DNA from: Litoreibacter ascidiaceicola
GTDB taxonomy: Bacteria; Pseudomonadota; Alphaproteobacteria; Rhodobacterales; Rhodobacteraceae
Direction: 5' to 3'
Assembly (NCBI RefSeq): GCF_900129235.1
Contig: NZ_FQUV01000003.1
Span: 434,001-498,000, forward strand
DNA: 64,000 bases
Shown here: positions 61,808 through 64,000 of the stretch, one piece after another
Layout of the letters: the number at the start of each line of letters is the position of its first letter
Position numbering within the stretch: position 1 is the first letter of the stretch
Notes under the pieces: model-generated
What the model was told of the DNA's origin: nothing
The model's input: only the letters and a program-made list of their open reading frames with translations
Databases searched by the model: none
Program-made: the position numbers and the translations under genes

Positions 61808-61858
61808 GTCGAATGACCGAAACGATCCCCCAGATCGTTTCCTAGGAGGTCATTCGAC
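61808..61858. repeat. large inverted repeat over the rimO stop codon
   Basis: An 11-bp arm (GTCGAATGACC / GGTCATTCGAC) and an inner 9-bp arm (GAAACGATC / GATCGTTTC) form one nested hairpin with a 5-nt loop and a 6-nt bulge (CTAGGA). The right outer arm lies in the end of the rimO coding region. No T-run follows. It may be a terminator-like structure or a palindromic repeat element. Confidence 0.75.
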
Positions 61859-63224
61859 CCCACAAATCATACTCACCAGCCTCATCGACCAGCACGTCGA
61901 CCATATCGCCAGCTTTCAGGCCCTCGAACCCTTCGTCGATGAACAGGTTCCCGTCGATCTCGGGCGCGTCCGCCGTGGTGCGGCAGGTGGCTCCGTCGTC
62001 CTCCACCTCGTCCACGATCACCTGTAGCGTCGTGCCGACTTTGGCGGCCAGTTTGGCCTCGGATATCGCTTGGGCTTTCTCCATGAAGCGGTCCCAGCGG
62101 TCTTGTTTGACCTCGGGCGCGACGTGATCGGGCAGGGCGTTGGAGCGGGCGCCGTCGACGTTTTCGTATTGGAAGCAGCCGACGCGGTCCAACTGCGCCT
62201 CGTCCAGCCAGTCGAGGAGGTGCTGGAACTCGGCCTCCGTCTCGCCGGGGTAGCCGACGATGAAGGTGGAGCGCAGCGTGATGTCGGGGCAGTCGGTGCG
62301 CCATGCGCGGATCTCGTCGAGCGTGCGGGACGCGGCGGCCGGGCGGGCCATGCGTTTGAGCGTGTCGGGGTGGGCGTGCTGGAACGGGATGTCGAGATAG
62401 GGGAGGATCGCGTTCGCGGGATCGGCCATCAGCGGGATCAGCTCGCGCACATGGGGGTAGGGGTAGACGTAGTGCAGCCGGACCCACAGGTCCTTTTGCG
62501 CGCCTAGCTGGCCCAACTCGCGGGCCAGATCGAGGATCGGGGCTTTGGAGGGGCGGTCCTTCCAGTCGGTGCCGTAGGCGGAGGTGTCCTGGGAGATGAC
62601 GAGGAGTTCCCTGACGCCGGCCTCGACCAGCTTTTCGGCCTCGCGGATCACCGCCTTTTGCGGGCGGGAGGCGAGGCGGCCGCGCATGTCGGGGATGATG
62701 CAGAACTTGCACTTGTGGTTACAGCCCTCGGAGATCTTGAGGTAGCTGTAGTGGCGCGGCGTGAGGGTGACGCCGGTGGCGGGCAGCAGGTCGATGAAGG
62801 GATCGGGGGAGGGCGGCACGGCCATGTGCACGGCGTCGAGCACCTGCTCGTACTGGTGCGGGCCGGTGACGGCGAGGATGGCGGGGTGGTGCTCGCGGAT
62901 GTAGTCGGGCTCCGCCCCGAGGCAGCCGGTGACGATGACCTTGCCGTTTTCCTTGAGGGCCTCGCCGATGGCGTCGAGGGATTCCGCCTTGGCGCTGTCG
63001 AGGAAGCCGCAGGTGTTGACGATCACCGCCTCCGCGCCCGCGTAGTCGGGGGAGATGGCGTAGCCTTCGGCGCGGAGCCTTGTGAGGATGCGCTCGCTAT
63101 CCACCAGCGCCTTGGGGCAGCCGAGGGAGACCATGCCGATTTTCGGCTGGTCGTCGCGGGGGGCCTCGGCGAGCTTGAGTTTGGGGGCAAGGTCGGGGCG
63201 GAGGTTTGGGGGGTTCTGGGCCAT
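61842..63224 (-). CDS. rimO: ribosomal protein S12 methylthiotransferase RimO
   Basis: This 460-residue radical SAM enzyme has an N-terminal UPF0004 domain ([20 protein letters not shown]), the radical SAM CxxxCxxC motif in [12 protein letters not shown], and a C-terminal TRAM domain (last 70 residues). It methylthiolates Asp89 of S12 in E. coli. Two [4Fe-4S] clusters are expected from the Cys motifs. The last codons overlap a large inverted repeat. Confidence 0.96.
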   Translation of the reverse strand: MAQNPPNLRPDLAPKLKLAEAPRDDQPKIGMVSLGCPKALVDSERILTRLRAEGYAISPDYAGAEAVIVNTCGFLDSAKAESLDAIGEALKENGKVIVTGCLGAEPDYIREHHPAILAVTGPHQYEQVLDAVHMAVPPSPDPFIDLLPATGVTLTPRHYSYLKISEGCNHKCKFCIIPDMRGRLASRPQKAVIREAEKLVEAGVRELLVISQDTSAYGTDWKDRPSKAPILDLARELGQLGAQKDLWVRLHYVYPYPHVRELIPLMADPANAILPYLDIPFQHAHPDTLKRMARPAAASRTLDEIRAWRTDCPDITLRSTFIVGYPGETEAEFQHLLDWLDEAQLDRVGCFQYENVDGARSNALPDHVAPEVKQDRWDRFMEKAQAISEAKLAAKVGTTLQVIVDEVEDDGATCRTTADAPEIDGNLFIDEGFEGLKAGDMVDVLVDEAGEYDLWGRMTS

Positions 63225-63275
63225 GACGGGGCGTATACGACGGACTGGTGGTGGGGGGAAGTGGGAGGACGCGGT

Positions 63276-64000
63276 TTAGATTGCGTCCTTTTCGGCGTCC
63301 TCCGATATGCTGGCGACGGAGACGTCTTCGCTGTCGTCGCGGTCTGCTTTGATTTTGGGGGCGCTCTTTCGCCATGCGACGAGGTTTTGGCCGATCTCGC
63401 GGTAGAAGCGGGGAACGATGTCTTCGAGATCAACTATGAAGTTGGTTTGTTGCGTGAAGCGGGCACCGAGCCGCTTGGAAAGGAAGATGTTAAAGGAGAT
63501 AACTTGCAGCCCTGATTTACCTTCTTCGATCAGCTCCGGCGCGGTAAGAAGATCAGCGTAGGAAAACTGTGTGGCTTCACTTCGACCCGGCCAATTGCAG
63601 CGAACTGTGAGGCCTTCTAAAGCGTCATTGGGAATTTGACGTAAGAGCCAATTCAGGCGTGCCTTCGAGGATTTTTTATCCTCGGGCGCTTTTAGCAACA
63701 TGCCAACGTCTATTGTTCGACGAGAGATATCTGCAATGATTTCTAATGGTGCTGCCGCATCGGGAATGTCCAGTGTGCTTTGAAGTTGGTTGTCTTCACG
63801 CAACAATGCCAACTCGTCTTTTTGTCGCTGCACGGGGTCTGCGATGTGCTTTCGCGGTAGGCGTTCATGCACATATGTTTCGGTCATTCGTGTCAGTATC
63901 AAAGAGAGGTCTTTGGTTTCCTGATGCCATGCTTCTATCACGCTTGTCGCTTCGTCGGACTTGGCTAGTATTTTTCCGCCTGTGGAAACCAGTTTGTTGA
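63276..64000 (-). CDS. hypothetical protein, probably cut by the right edge
   Basis: The frame read leftward from the right edge stays open from 64000 to the stop at 63276 (about 241 codons). The first visible codons read NKLVSTGGKILAKSDEATS and lead into IEAWHQETKDLSLILTRM without a stop, so the start probably lies beyond the window. A GTG at 63939-63941 is an internal candidate start. The C-terminus is acidic (DRDDSEDVSVASISEDAEKD). I do not recognise the family. Confidence 0.6.
   Translation of the reverse strand, partial: NKLVSTGGKILAKSDEATSVIEAWHQETKDLSLILTRMTETYVHERLPRKHIADPVQRQKDELALLREDNQLQSTLDIPDAAAPLEIIADISRRTIDVGMLLKAPEDKKSSKARLNWLLRQIPNDALEGLTVRCNWPGRSEATQFSYADLLTAPELIEEGKSGLQVISFNIFLSKRLGARFTQQTNFIVDLEDIVPRFYREIGQNLVAWRKSAPKIKADRDDSEDVSVASISEDAEKDAI

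Noticed and set aside
1-64000. CRISPR arrays, insertion sequences or integrated phage
   Set aside because: No repeat-spacer pattern, transposase, integrase or phage structural gene was seen; both tRNA genes lack nearby integrase or duplicated ends that I could find.

Overview
The window looks like a chromosomal segment of a Roseobacter-group alphaproteobacterium (Rhodobacterales). The GC content is moderately high, and the gene set is characteristic: a Tad/Cpa pilus locus, small Rhodobacterales-type proteins resembling DUF3572, DUF6280 and DUF6455, pcm next to tolC, a PutR-type regulator divergent from putA, a BKACE/carnitine dehydrogenase operon, and a candidate CtrA box (TTAA-N7-TTAA). No complete phage, insertion sequence or CRISPR array was seen.

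Region 1 (1-15.3 kb): an AAA+ ATPase cut by the left edge, a polytopic membrane protein, then a minus-strand Tad (Flp) pilus locus. It reads from three small prepilin genes through CpaB, the secretin CpaC, an OmpA-like lipoprotein, CpaE, the ATPase CpaF, TadB and TadC to two TPR lipoproteins and the prepilin peptidase. A secreted lytic transglycosylase diverges from the main pilin gene. No TadE/F/G pseudopilins are present in the window.

Region 2 (15.5-24 kb): a three-gene operon with DprE1/DprE2-like enzymes and a UPF0104 membrane protein, followed by a NUDIX hydrolase and a DUF983 protein. Next come a secreted EF-hand protein, an ECF sigma factor, a likely anti-sigma factor, a CpxP-like periplasmic protein, a PleD-like diguanylate cyclase with degenerate receiver domains, and tRNA-Cys.

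Region 3 (24-42.5 kb): mostly housekeeping and metabolism: pcm, tolC, an acidic PopZ-like protein, cobQ, putR/putA, a rhomboid protease, efp, tRNA-Leu and metG. It also holds a surface-sugar cluster with two predicted fucosyltransferases (GT10 and GT11) and an FkbM methyltransferase.

Region 4 (42.6-53 kb): a protein with an HNH-like motif, YceI, an aldo/keto reductase, and a tightly coupled carnitine-degradation operon (BKACE, lipocalin lipoprotein, carnitine dehydrogenase-thioesterase fusion, SDR). An XRE regulator with a palindrome at its start codon, a desaturase, an EamA transporter, a rhodanese and an AraC regulator follow.

Region 5 (53-56.5 kb) is the most unusual: a five-gene minus-strand cassette. 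It encodes a DUF4123 type VI effector chaperone, an unrecognised protein, a TIGR02594-like peptidoglycan amidase broken by a one-base frameshift, an intact secreted SH3-like protein, and a second frameshifted copy of that protein. I read it as an orphan T6SS effector-immunity cassette that is decaying or carries two sequencing errors.

Region 6 (56.5-64 kb): a histone-deacetylase-family enzyme, an M48 metalloprotease, a diacylglycerol kinase, several small proteins, a CDGSH protein, a GIY-YIG protein, rimO, and a hypothetical protein that probably runs off the right edge.
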